Below, piece by piece: positions 45,473-54,290 of a DNA stretch of 64,000 bases (its first letter is position 1; each line of letters starts with the position of its first letter). The translations under genes and the position numbers were made by a program. The notes under the pieces were generated by a model, which saw nothing but the letters and a program-made list of their open reading frames with translations, was not told the DNA's origin and did not search any database. Location of the stretch: positions 62,001 through 126,000 of the forward strand of contig NZ_JAJCIA010000003.1 in the NCBI RefSeq assembly GCF_020554845.1, read 5' to 3'. Source of the stretch: Blautia faecis. GTDB lineage: Bacteria > Bacillota > Clostridia > Lachnospirales > Lachnospiraceae.

Positions 45473-46930
45473 ATGAAGAAAAAATGTGTGGCAATGATGT
45501 TAATCGCAATAATGACCGCATCTTTAGCTGGCTGTGGAAGCAGCAAGGACGGAAGCGGTAAATCTGTAAAGCTGGATTCGGATCACCCGGTGTCCCTGAC
45601 GATCTGGCATTATTACAACGGTGCCCAACAGGCAATGTTTGACACCCTTGTAAAGGAATTTAATGCCTCCGTTGGAAAAGAGGAGGGTATCTACGTGGAG
45701 AGCTACAGTCAGGGTTCCGTATCCGACCTTGAGGAAGCAGTCAACAGCTCTTTGAACGGAGAAGTAGGAGCAGAAGAACTGCCGGATATTTTTTCTTCCT
45801 ATTCTGATACTGCTTACGCAGTACAGCAGCAGGATAAGCTGGCAGACCTTTCCGTGTATTTTACAGAAGATGAGTTGTCCAGGTATGTAGATTCCTACAT
45901 CCAGGAGGGCTATTTTAACCAGGATGGCGCTTTATATCTTTTCCCAGTTGCCAAATCCACAGAGATCACCATGATCAATAAGACTGACTGGGAGCCTTTT
46001 GCAGAAGCCACTGGAACTACAGTGGAGGAACTTGCCACTACAGAAGGTATTGCAGAGGTTGCACAGCGCTACTATGAGTGGACGGATGAGCAGACCCCGG
46101 ATGTGCCGGACGATGGAAAAGCATTCTACGGCAGAGACTCCATGTCCAACTATTTTATCATTGGCATGAAGCAGATGGGAAAGGAAATTTTCCAGGTGAA
46201 AGATGGAAAAATGACCTTAAACACAGACGAAGATCTGATCCGCCGCCTTTGGGATAATTACTATGTACCATATATGAAGGGCTATTTCGCATCTCTTGGA
46301 AAATTCCGTTCCGATGATGTGAAGACAGGAGATATTCTTGCATACACGGGCTCCACATCTTCTGCCGTATACTTCCCGGATACCGTGGAAATAGGGAATA
46401 AAAGCTATCCGATTGATTACATCGTATGTGATTCTCCGGTTATGGAGGGCGGCGAGAACATAAAAGTTCAGCAAGGTGCCGGAATGGCAGTGACCAAGTC
46501 TGATGAGGAACATGAGTATGCTGCAAGTGTATTCCTGAAATGGTTCACACAGAAGAACCAGAACCTGCGCTTTGTATGCGAATCCTCCTATATGCCGGTT
46601 CTGAAAGAAGCCAACAGCGTAGACGCACTGGATTCCGTTATTAAAGAGAATAATATAGAAGTCAACCAGAAGGTTTACGATTGTTTTACAACGGAAATGG
46701 AAGACTTTGATAAAACAAGTTTCTATACAATTGGAGCCTTTGACAATAGCTACAGTGCCCGTAAGATCCTGGATTATTCTCTGGCTGACAAGGCAAAGGC
46801 TGATAAAGATGCCATGGACGATGCAATCGCAGACGGAGAGAGCCGGGAAGAGGCTCTTGCACAGTATCTGACAGATGAGAATTTCCAGAGCTGGTATACA
46901 GAATTCTGCCATAGCCTGGAGTGTATTTGA
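45473..46930 (+). CDS. ABC-type sugar-binding lipoprotein (extracellular family 1)
   Basis: A 485-aa precursor. The lipobox SLAGC puts the lipidated cysteine at residue 21. The sequence LTIWHYYNGAQQAMFDTLVK and PDIFSSYSDTAYAVQQQDKL are typical of family 1 solute-binding proteins for oligosaccharides. No permease or ATPase gene is near; instead a giant sensor kinase follows 58 nt later, so this protein may present ligand to the kinase. Its last codons (SLECI and stop) lie inside a family B-like end. Confidence 0.88.
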   Translation: MKKKCVAMMLIAIMTASLAGCGSSKDGSGKSVKLDSDHPVSLTIWHYYNGAQQAMFDTLVKEFNASVGKEEGIYVESYSQGSVSDLEEAVNSSLNGEVGAEELPDIFSSYSDTAYAVQQQDKLADLSVYFTEDELSRYVDSYIQEGYFNQDGALYLFPVAKSTEITMINKTDWEPFAEATGTTVEELATTEGIAEVAQRYYEWTDEQTPDVPDDGKAFYGRDSMSNYFIIGMKQMGKEIFQVKDGKMTLNTDEDLIRRLWDNYYVPYMKGYFASLGKFRSDDVKTGDILAYTGSTSSAVYFPDTVEIGNKSYPIDYIVCDSPVMEGGENIKVQQGAGMAVTKSDEEHEYAASVFLKWFTQKNQNLRFVCESSYMPVLKEANSVDALDSVIKENNIEVNQKVYDCFTTEMEDFDKTSFYTIGAFDNSYSARKILDYSLADKAKADKDAMDDAIADGESREEALAQYLTDENFQSWYTEFCHSLECI

Positions 46931-46940
46931 AAAAACATTC
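46916..46940 (+). repeat. Family B-like left end across the stop of the binding-protein gene
   Basis: CTGGAGTGTATTTGAAAAAAC followed by ATTC resembles the left end; the stop TGA falls within TTTGAAAA. Confidence 0.35.
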
Positions 46941-46988
46941 AAAGTGGTTTTTTAGACAGATTCTGGACATAAGGAGGTGCGGAGGACT

Positions 46989-49900
46989 GTGAAGAAAAAG
47001 AAATCTCTTTGGAACATATTTCTGATTCCTATACTGATCATTGTGTTTGTACAGGGTGCAGTCCCATTCCTGACATTGATTTTCAGCGGAATCCGCTCAA
47101 ACATGGAGAATGCAGTTATCGGTCTGGACAGTCATACGGTGGAGAACCGTAAGGTAGTCCTGGAGAACGATATGATCGAGCAGTGGAGTAGCGTGAACAA
47201 AGAAAGTGATAATCTTTCCTCGGCGCTGACAAAGGTATTGAGCAATCATCAGATGGACATGCAGGGCTTCATGGGCTCAGGGAGAGTCCAGGAGGAATAT
47301 CTGGAAACAGTTTTTTACGATATGGTGGAGGTTTTGCAGTACAATTCCACTTCTGGAATTTTTCTGGTTCTGGGAAATGACAGCGATACAGATTCGGAAG
47401 GGGAATATAAAGGCTTCTGGGTGAGAGACTCAGATCCCCAGACCAAAACGGCTTCCCGCACGGATCTGCTGATGGAGCGTGGAAGTAAGGTCCTGTCACA
47501 GAACATGTCCATTTCACTGGATACTTCCTGGCATACAGATTTCCGCTTCCAGGGCAATGGGAAAAGAGATGCGGATGACTTTTTTTACCAGCCATATATA
47601 ACAGCAGCAAACTACGTTGATTCCCGCACCAGTATGGCAAACCTGGGGTACTGGTCAAAGCCGTTTATTCTGGAAGATTTCTATATGGATAATCATAAGA
47701 TGATCACCTATTCGGTACCTCTTGTTTATGGTAAAACAGTTTACGGTGTGCTTGGAATTGAAGTGGGAGTGAATGATCTGACCAAATATTTTCCGGTAAA
47801 AGACCTGGATTCTGATCTGAATGCAGGATTTGCCCTTGTGGTAGACCATGGAGATGGAAATTATGAGGGAATTGCCGGTGAAGGTGCGCTGTATGATGCG
47901 GCCTCCCGGGACGGAAGTGACTTTGTTCTGGCGGAGCCGGTGCAGGGGAATCTGAGGCTGGTACAAGGAGCTGCCATTGGGAAACAGAAGATTTACGGAC
48001 TTGTGAGCAATCTGGAGTTGTACAGCAGAAATGTGCCGTATGAAGATACACAGTGGGCATTGTGCGGTTTTGTTGCAGAGGATTCTGTGTATGGATTGAT
48101 TTCCGATGTTTATGAGAGAATCCTGGGAGCGATTCTGGGAAGTGCCCTGATGGCAGTTATTCTGGTTTATTTTCTTGTCCAGTATGCGACGGAACCGGTT
48201 TACCATCTGGTGGAGAGTGTACGAGGCGGAGTGAAGGGAATTCACAGTTTTCAGGAGTCAGGTATTCAGGAGCTTGATGAGCTCCACAAAGTGATAGAGA
48301 ATCTGACGGATGCTCAGATGCAGACAGAGAATCAGCTTCTGGAGGAAAAGGAGCGCTATCGAATTGCGGTAGAAAGTTCCCAGGATGCCTTTTTTACCTA
48401 CAAATGTAAGGAAAAACTGCTGGAAATAGTTAACAGTAAAGGCAATGACGGTGTATGGGACTGCGGAAAGCATCCGGAATTTCTTGATAATGACAGTATC
48501 CATCCGGCAGATAAGGCAAAACTGATAAACGCGGTAAAAAGCTCAGGAGGAGTTCTGGATGTTGATTTTCGTCTGCAGCATGGCAATGGAGAATTTCAGT
48601 GGGTAAATCTATCCGGAAGCATTACTTTTGACGAGAATAAAGAGCGCAGCAGGATCGTTGGCTGCATTCACAATGTACATCAGCACAAGCTTCTGGAGCA
48701 GGCGCAGAAAAGAAAGCAGATTTATGACTCCATTACTTCTTTTTACCGCCTTGGAAGTGGACTGGAGGTTGTGGAAACACTGTGTCGGGATGACCCGGAG
48801 GGAGTACTGGTACTCCTGGAAATCCAGCAGTTTTCCAAAATAGATGAGCGTTATGGCCTGATCTTCGGAGATATTATCCTGGAGCAGTTTGCCGGTCTGC
48901 TGGCGAAGCGCTTCCAGGAGGACGGTTTAAACGGTGGTATTTATATCAGGGCTGGTGCAGACCAGATGCTGGTATGGCTGCCGGTATGTACGACCGGACC
49001 GATCGTGAGTAGTGTGCAGAGACTGGAAAAGGATTTTGGGGCGCTTACAGATGAGAAGTATCTGTCCCTTTCCCTGAAATGCGGAATCGCAGTTACAGGA
49101 AGCAGAAATTCGCTGTCTGAGGCACTTGAACAGACGAAGATTGCTCTTACAGCTGCACGTCATGGAAAGCGGGAAATCATGTTCTATGAGGAGCTTTCAG
49201 CGGAGGAAAAAGCCTGTGCTGCTGATGTGGCATTTGCGGAGGTGGCTTCTCTGGAACGTCTGAAGGAAATGACACTTTCCTCCATAGCTCTGAACCTGTT
49301 TGACAGAGATGGTGATACTTCTGTGGTTCTTGATATTCTGGCGTTGAAGCTGCAGGAAAAGTACCATCTGGCAGACATTGTGATCACTCATTTCAATGGA
49401 GAATATATGGTAAATAACCTGCTGTACTGCTGGAAAACCTGGGAGAAAAAGGATGGATGGGACGGTATGGTCCACTGTTCTGAGAAGCAATACCAGCATT
49501 TTGTGGAGACACAGGAAATGCAGCAGATTTTGACTTCCGGGGAAAGCATACTGAAAGAGCCGCTGATTCAGCCTTTTGCTTCAGGCAGAAACGATATTGT
49601 ATTCCATATGACAGACAACGGACAGTATTCCGGAAGTATTGTATTCCAGGACATTGACCAGGAGGTTCTGGAGAAAAAAGAAGAGTGTAAGTGTTTGGAA
49701 GAAATCAGCGCAATTATTCAGAACCGGTTGAATCTGGAGCGTCATGATCTTTCTGCCAAGGCGAAATCGGATTTCCTGGCCCGTATGTCTCATGAGATCC
49801 GTACTCCTATGAACGGTATTATCGGTATGACGGAGATTGCATTGAAGGATGGACAGACTGAGGAGCGGCGGATCGACTGTCTGAGAAAAATCGAGCACTC

Positions 49901-50882
49901 CTCGGAATATCTGCTTGGGCTTATCAACGATATTCTGGATATGTCCAAGATCGAGAGCGGAAAGATGAGGCTGATCGAAGAAAAATGTAATCTTATGGAA
50001 ATGATACAGGGACTTCATCCTTTGCTGGAAGCGAAGCTGAACGAAAATAACATTCAGTATATAGCAGATATCCAGCTGAAAAACCATTGGTTTCTGGCTG
50101 ACTCCCTAAGGCTGAACCAGGTTCTGGTAAATCTTCTGGGAAATGCGCTGAAGTATTCCAAGCCAGATGGACATGTGTGGCTGACCGTTCGCGAGACGGA
50201 AGAAGAGAAAGGCTTTTCCAATCTGTATTTTCAAGTCAGGGATGATGGAATTGGAATTGCACCTGAGAAACAGCAGCTTATTTTCCGGCAGTTTGAGCAG
50301 GCGGATAATTCTGAAAATGCAAGAAAACAGGGCACTGGTCTTGGTCTTGCCATCAGCAGAAGAATTGTGCGGATGATGGATTCCGATATTAAGTTGGAAA
50401 GTGAGCCTGGTAAGGGAAGCAGCTTCAGCTTTAACGTGAAGCTTCAGCCGGTAAGCGGAGAGAAGACTACGGTCACCAGCCAGCCGGAGGAGATCAGCTT
50501 CCCGGGAAAAAGAATCCTGGTGGTTGAGGATAATGAGCTGAATATGGAAATTATCTGTACGATTCTTGAAAATTACGGAATTAAAACCGAGCAGGCAGTT
50601 AACGGAAAAGAAGCTGTGCGGCGCATGGAAGAATCCGTTCCCGGATATTACGATATGATCTTTATGGATATTATGATGCCGGAAATGGACGGACTGGAAG
50701 CAACCCGGACCATCCGGAATCTGGATCGTGAGGATTGCAAAAAGATTCCGATTTACGCAATGAGCGCCAACGCTTTCGACGAGGATGTGAAACGTTCCCT
50801 GGCAAGCGGTATGAACGGACATCTTTCCAAGCCTGTGAATCTGCAGGTGCTGGAGAAAACGCTGCAGAAAGTGCTGGGATAA
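46989..50882 (+). CDS. Giant hybrid sensor histidine kinase (dCache-PAS-degenerate GGDEF-HisKA-HATPase-REC)
   Basis: The start is a GTG at 46989, 11 nt after AAGGAGG; a GTG at 46977 overlaps that site. The product has 1297 aa. In order: membrane helix at about 8-30; extracytoplasmic dCache-like domain at about 40-375; second helix near 385-405; PAS at about 450-565; a GGDEF-fold domain whose signature is RAGADQ (about 654-659), so cyclase activity is lost; a GAF-like region (730-890); HisKA with His935 in MSHEIRTPMNG; HATPase with NLLGNALKYS, DDGIGIAP and GTGLGLAISRR; REC with Asp1227 in FMDIMMPEMDG. It probably senses a ligand with the upstream lipoprotein. No separate output regulator is adjacent. 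Confidence 0.88.
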   Translation: MKKKKSLWNIFLIPILIIVFVQGAVPFLTLIFSGIRSNMENAVIGLDSHTVENRKVVLENDMIEQWSSVNKESDNLSSALTKVLSNHQMDMQGFMGSGRVQEEYLETVFYDMVEVLQYNSTSGIFLVLGNDSDTDSEGEYKGFWVRDSDPQTKTASRTDLLMERGSKVLSQNMSISLDTSWHTDFRFQGNGKRDADDFFYQPYITAANYVDSRTSMANLGYWSKPFILEDFYMDNHKMITYSVPLVYGKTVYGVLGIEVGVNDLTKYFPVKDLDSDLNAGFALVVDHGDGNYEGIAGEGALYDAASRDGSDFVLAEPVQGNLRLVQGAAIGKQKIYGLVSNLELYSRNVPYEDTQWALCGFVAEDSVYGLISDVYERILGAILGSALMAVILVYFLVQYATEPVYHLVESVRGGVKGIHSFQESGIQELDELHKVIENLTDAQMQTENQLLEEKERYRIAVESSQDAFFTYKCKEKLLEIVNSKGNDGVWDCGKHPEFLDNDSIHPADKAKLINAVKSSGGVLDVDFRLQHGNGEFQWVNLSGSITFDENKERSRIVGCIHNVHQHKLLEQAQKRKQIYDSITSFYRLGSGLEVVETLCRDDPEGVLVLLEIQQFSKIDERYGLIFGDIILEQFAGLLAKRFQEDGLNGGIYIRAGADQMLVWLPVCTTGPIVSSVQRLEKDFGALTDEKYLSLSLKCGIAVTGSRNSLSEALEQTKIALTAARHGKREIMFYEELSAEEKACAADVAFAEVASLERLKEMTLSSIALNLFDRDGDTSVVLDILALKLQEKYHLADIVITHFNGEYMVNNLLYCWKTWEKKDGWDGMVHCSEKQYQHFVETQEMQQILTSGESILKEPLIQPFASGRNDIVFHMTDNGQYSGSIVFQDIDQEVLEKKEECKCLEEISAIIQNRLNLERHDLSAKAKSDFLARMSHEIRTPMNGIIGMTEIALKDGQTEERRIDCLRKIEHSSEYLLGLINDILDMSKIESGKMRLIEEKCNLMEMIQGLHPLLEAKLNENNIQYIADIQLKNHWFLADSLRLNQVLVNLLGNALKYSKPDGHVWLTVRETEEEKGFSNLYFQVRDDGIGIAPEKQQLIFRQFEQADNSENARKQGTGLGLAISRRIVRMMDSDIKLESEPGKGSSFSFNVKLQPVSGEKTTVTSQPEEISFPGKRILVVEDNELNMEIICTILENYGIKTEQAVNGKEAVRRMEESVPGYYDMIFMDIMMPEMDGLEATRTIRNLDREDCKKIPIYAMSANAFDEDVKRSLASGMNGHLSKPVNLQVLEKTLQKVLG

Positions 50883-50931
50883 AAATAAATGGTTTTTTAA
50901 TGCATCTTGTGCAATATATTGACAGTTTGTG

Positions 50932-50960
50932 ATAACCCCGTCTTTTACAGACGGGGTTAT
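50932..50960 (+). terminator. Terminator after the hybrid kinase
   Basis: ATAACCCCGTC (50932-50942) pairs with GACGGGGTTAT (50950-50960). The next gene begins 40 bp later, so its promoter must overlap this hairpin. Confidence 0.75.
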
Positions 50961-50999
50961 GTTATATTTATGGCAATATAGAAGGGAGCGATCACAAGC

Positions 51000-53435
51000 A
51001 TGAAATATCAGAATATCATAGATAACATGACCCTGAAGGAAAAAGCCGCATTCCTCAGCGGAAAAAGCGAGTGGCAGACAAGAGATTTCCCGCGTCTGGA
51101 TATCCCGGCGATTTTCTGTTCAGACGGACCGAATGGTGTGCGTAAACAGGCTGGAGCAGGAGATCATCTGGGAATCAATCCAGCAGTACCGGCAACCTGT
51201 TTTCCTACAGCGGCAGCTATGGCAAACAGCTGGGATGAAGAGCTGGAGCAGAGGGTAGGCGTTGCCCTTGGTGAAGAATCCATGGAAGAAGACGTAAACG
51301 TTCTTCTTGGACCTGGACTGAACATTAAGAGAAATCCTCTCTGTGGACGTAACTTCGAGTATTTTTCCGAGGATCCTTATCTTTCCGGAAAAATGGCAGC
51401 TGCTTTTATCCGCGGTGTGCAGAGCACAGGAGCAGCAGCCTGCGCAAAGCATTTCGCTGTAAACAGCCAGGAGCTTCGCCGTATGGCAATGAACGCAGTG
51501 GTAGATGAGAGAACTCTCCGTGAGATCTACCTCACCGGTTTTGAGATTGCCATCAAAGAGGGTGGCGCGAAAACGGTTATGAGCAGCTACAACGAGGTAA
51601 ACGGTGTTTACGCCAACGAAAACGAGCATCTGCTGAAAGACATTCTCCGTGACGAGTGGGGCTTCGAAGGCTCTGTTATCACTGACTGGGGTGCTTCTAA
51701 CGACCATTCTCTCGGTGTAAAGAACGGTTCTACCCTGGAAATGCCGACTCCGGGACTTGATGCAGCGAGAGAGCTTCTTGCCAGCGTAGAAAGCGGCAAG
51801 ATCAGCGAGAAGGACATTGACGAGCGCGTAGACGAGCTTCTTGATCTGGTACTTACCACCACCGAGAATGCAAAGCATTATAAAAAAGTGGCAGACAAGA
51901 AAGCCCTTCATGAGGAGCACCACAAGCTGGCACGTCTTGCCTGCGAGAACAGCGCAGTACTTCTGAAAAATGAGGACGGAATCCTTCCGGTTGGAGCGAA
52001 GGTTCAGGCAGCCGTAATCGGTGACTTTGCTTTTGATCCAAGATACCAGGGCGCAGGTTCTTCCATGGTAAACTCCACAAAAGTAGATTCCATCAAGGAC
52101 ATGCTGGAGACCAGCGGAATCTCTGTGACTGGAATTGTACGCGGTTATCAGCGCGATGGCAAGGAAGACGAAGCTATGAAAAAAGAGGCCGTAGATCTTG
52201 CCCGCCGTTCTGATGTGGTTCTGTTTTTCTTCGGATTGAACGAGAAAAGCGAGACAGAAGGTCTTGACCGCAAGCATCTCCGCATTCCGCAGAACCAGAT
52301 CAACCTGATCCAGGAGCTGGCAAAAGCCAACGCAAACATGATTGGTATCATCAGTGCAGGTTCTGTTATTGAAATGCCATGGCACCATCATTTCAAAGCC
52401 CTGCTTCACACCGCTCTCATGGGTCAGGCAGGTGCAGGTGCAGTGCTTGATATTCTTTCCGGTAAAGTCAACCCATCCGGAAAGCTTGCTGAAACTTACA
52501 TTAAGAAATATGAGGATACTCCTTCTTACAATTACTATCCGTCACAGGAGCGGAACTCTGAGTACAGAGAGGGAATTTACGTAGGATACCGCTACTTCGA
52601 CACCGCAGGTGTGCCGGTAAACTATCCATTTGGATATGGTCTTTCCTACACTACATTTGAATATGACAATCTTCAGGTGAAGCCGGATGGGGCGACGTTT
52701 ACCCTTCGCAACACCGGAAAGTATGATGGTGCAGAGATTGCCCAGCTTTATGTAGGACTTCCGGGAGCAAAAGTTTTCCGCCCGGTCAAGGAGCTGAAAG
52801 GCTTTTCCAAGGTGTTCTTAAAGGCAGGCGAGGAGAAAACCGTTACCATTAAGTTCGACGACAAGACATTCCGTTACTGGAATATGAAGACAAATAAATG
52901 GGAAGTAGAAGGCGGCGTTTACAGCATTATGATCGGTGCAAGCTGTGCGGATATCCGTCTTCAGGATTCTCTTGCCATTATCGGAACCACTGAGGTAATG
53001 CCATACTATACTAACCGCATTTCTTCTTACGTGGAGGGAAAAATCCAGCAGGTCGTAAATGAGGAGTACGAGACGATCCTGGGACATTCCATTCCGGACG
53101 GAAGTTGGAGCGGCGAGCTTGGCATGAACGATGCCCTTTGCCAGATGTATTACGCAAAGAGCGGAATTGCCCGCTTCATCTGTAAGAAGCTGGGTGAAAA
53201 GTTGAAAAAGAGCGAGGCAGCGGGAATTCCGGATCTCAACACCTTGTTCCAGTATAACATGCCATTCCGTGCAATCGCTAAGATGACAGGCGGTATGGTT
53301 TCCATGGAAATGGTAGAGGGACTTCTAAAGGTTGTAAACGGTCATTTCAGCGGACTTGGAAAAGTAATCAGCGGATTTTTCAGAAACCAGAAGCTGAACA
53401 AGCAGTATGAGAAAGATCTGGAAGAGCAGAAATAG
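51000..53435 (+). CDS. Glycoside hydrolase family 3 (beta-glucosidase type)
   Basis: An 811-aa cytoplasmic enzyme without a signal peptide. Domains: GH3 barrel at about 1-290 with nucleophile Asp229 in VITDWGASND, substrate-binding KRNPLCGRNFEYFSEDP and CAKHFAVN; the alpha/beta sandwich at 310-520; and a fibronectin III-like C-terminal domain (LRNTGKYDGAEIAQLYVGLP) at about 560-650. A further 130-residue helical tail (about 680-811) is not typical of all GH3 enzymes. AAGGGAG lies 11 nt before the ATG. The GtrA gene follows 13 nt downstream, so they form an operon. Confidence 0.92.
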   Translation: MKYQNIIDNMTLKEKAAFLSGKSEWQTRDFPRLDIPAIFCSDGPNGVRKQAGAGDHLGINPAVPATCFPTAAAMANSWDEELEQRVGVALGEESMEEDVNVLLGPGLNIKRNPLCGRNFEYFSEDPYLSGKMAAAFIRGVQSTGAAACAKHFAVNSQELRRMAMNAVVDERTLREIYLTGFEIAIKEGGAKTVMSSYNEVNGVYANENEHLLKDILRDEWGFEGSVITDWGASNDHSLGVKNGSTLEMPTPGLDAARELLASVESGKISEKDIDERVDELLDLVLTTTENAKHYKKVADKKALHEEHHKLARLACENSAVLLKNEDGILPVGAKVQAAVIGDFAFDPRYQGAGSSMVNSTKVDSIKDMLETSGISVTGIVRGYQRDGKEDEAMKKEAVDLARRSDVVLFFFGLNEKSETEGLDRKHLRIPQNQINLIQELAKANANMIGIISAGSVIEMPWHHHFKALLHTALMGQAGAGAVLDILSGKVNPSGKLAETYIKKYEDTPSYNYYPSQERNSEYREGIYVGYRYFDTAGVPVNYPFGYGLSYTTFEYDNLQVKPDGATFTLRNTGKYDGAEIAQLYVGLPGAKVFRPVKELKGFSKVFLKAGEEKTVTIKFDDKTFRYWNMKTNKWEVEGGVYSIMIGASCADIRLQDSLAIIGTTEVMPYYTNRISSYVEGKIQQVVNEEYETILGHSIPDGSWSGELGMNDALCQMYYAKSGIARFICKKLGEKLKKSEAAGIPDLNTLFQYNMPFRAIAKMTGGMVSMEMVEGLLKVVNGHFSGLGKVISGFFRNQKLNKQYEKDLEEQK

Positions 53436-53448
53436 GAGGAGTATCATT

Positions 53449-53952
53449 ATGGGAAAAATCAAACAGTTAATCGAAGATCACCCAAACATCTGGGAGTTTA
53501 TTAAATTTAACGTATTATCCAACTGCGCAACTATTACAAACTTCATTATCATGTGGCTGTGCACCGGTTTTATTTTCAAAAGCTTTGCAAATACACCATT
53601 TAAGTTTCTGGTGTTCAATTACGCAGATAATATCGAGTCCAATCTTGGTTTATGTGGATTTTTAAGCTTTTTGGTTGCAACTGCAGCAGCTCAGACCGTA
53701 AACTTCTTTGTACAGAAGAATCTGGTTTTCAAATCCAATGCAGCGTTTGAGAAGGCTGTACCGAAATACATTGTACTTGCAGTTGTGCTGGTGCTTGTAT
53801 CCGCAGCACTTCCGGCTTACAGCCAGAGCTTTTTCGTAAACATCGGTATTTCCGAAGCACTTGCACCTACACTCGCAAATGTTCTGAACATTCTGGTTCA
53901 GGTAGTTCTCAGCTACCCGACCATGAAATTCTGGATCATGCCGAACAAATAA
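53449..53952 (+). CDS. GtrA-family membrane protein
   Basis: The start at 53449 follows TAGGAGGAG. The 167-aa protein has four membrane helices and the GtrA core (FIKFNVLSNCATITNFIIMW ... VNFFVQKNLVFKS). Family members help move lipid-linked sugars or interact with glycosyltransferases in wall polysaccharide modification. Its pairing with a GH3 enzyme is recurrent by context but not explained. Confidence 0.85.
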   Translation: MGKIKQLIEDHPNIWEFIKFNVLSNCATITNFIIMWLCTGFIFKSFANTPFKFLVFNYADNIESNLGLCGFLSFLVATAAAQTVNFFVQKNLVFKSNAAFEKAVPKYIVLAVVLVLVSAALPAYSQSFFVNIGISEALAPTLANVLNILVQVVLSYPTMKFWIMPNK

Positions 53953-53967
53953 AGATGATTGTTCTTT

Positions 53968-53997
53968 ACCCGGATTGCCTTGCAGTCCGGGTTTTTT
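53968..53997 (+). terminator. Terminator after the GtrA gene
   Basis: ACCCGGATTGC (53968-53978) pairs with GCAGTCCGGGT (53982-53992), with one mismatch, followed by T6. Confidence 0.85.
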
Positions 53998-54002
53998 AAT
54001 GC

Positions 54003-54166
54003 TAGAGCGTGTTTGAAAAAGGCTTTCTGCAAGATGTGCGTCACAATTTGTGGGAGATTTCGCTCGGATGAGGGCGCCGTAGCGGGCTACGGCAACCGAA
54101 TTCGGGTGAAATCTCCCGCAAAGTGGGGCGTGCAGATTGCGGGAATGATTTTTCAAACACGCTCTA
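54003..54166 (+). repeat. Family B MITE-like element, longest copy (164 bp)
   Basis: The 18-bp ends TAGAGCGTGTTTGAAAAA and TTTTTCAAACACGCTCTA are perfect inverted repeats. Inner arms GGGAGATTTC / GAAATCTCCC and CCGTAGC / GCTACGG make a cruciform-capable structure. TA begins and ends the element. No reading frame of note. Confidence 0.85.
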
Positions 54167-54290
54167 ATATTAAAAGGCGGAATTTAACAATTTAAACACA
54201 TTTTTCCCACAAAGAGAACACAAATTGTCTATATACTGTGAACTATCAAATGAAAAGAACATAAAGGAGTTTCTAAAGGAGGCTTTTATC

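Noticed and set aside
48948..48965. Active diguanylate cyclase in the hybrid kinase
   Set aside because: The signature reads RAGADQ in place of GGDEF, so catalytic residues are missing.
51120..52409. A 429-codon open frame on the minus strand inside the GH3 gene
   Set aside because: It is antisense to a clear enzyme gene, has no ribosome site or recognisable domain, and arises from codon bias.
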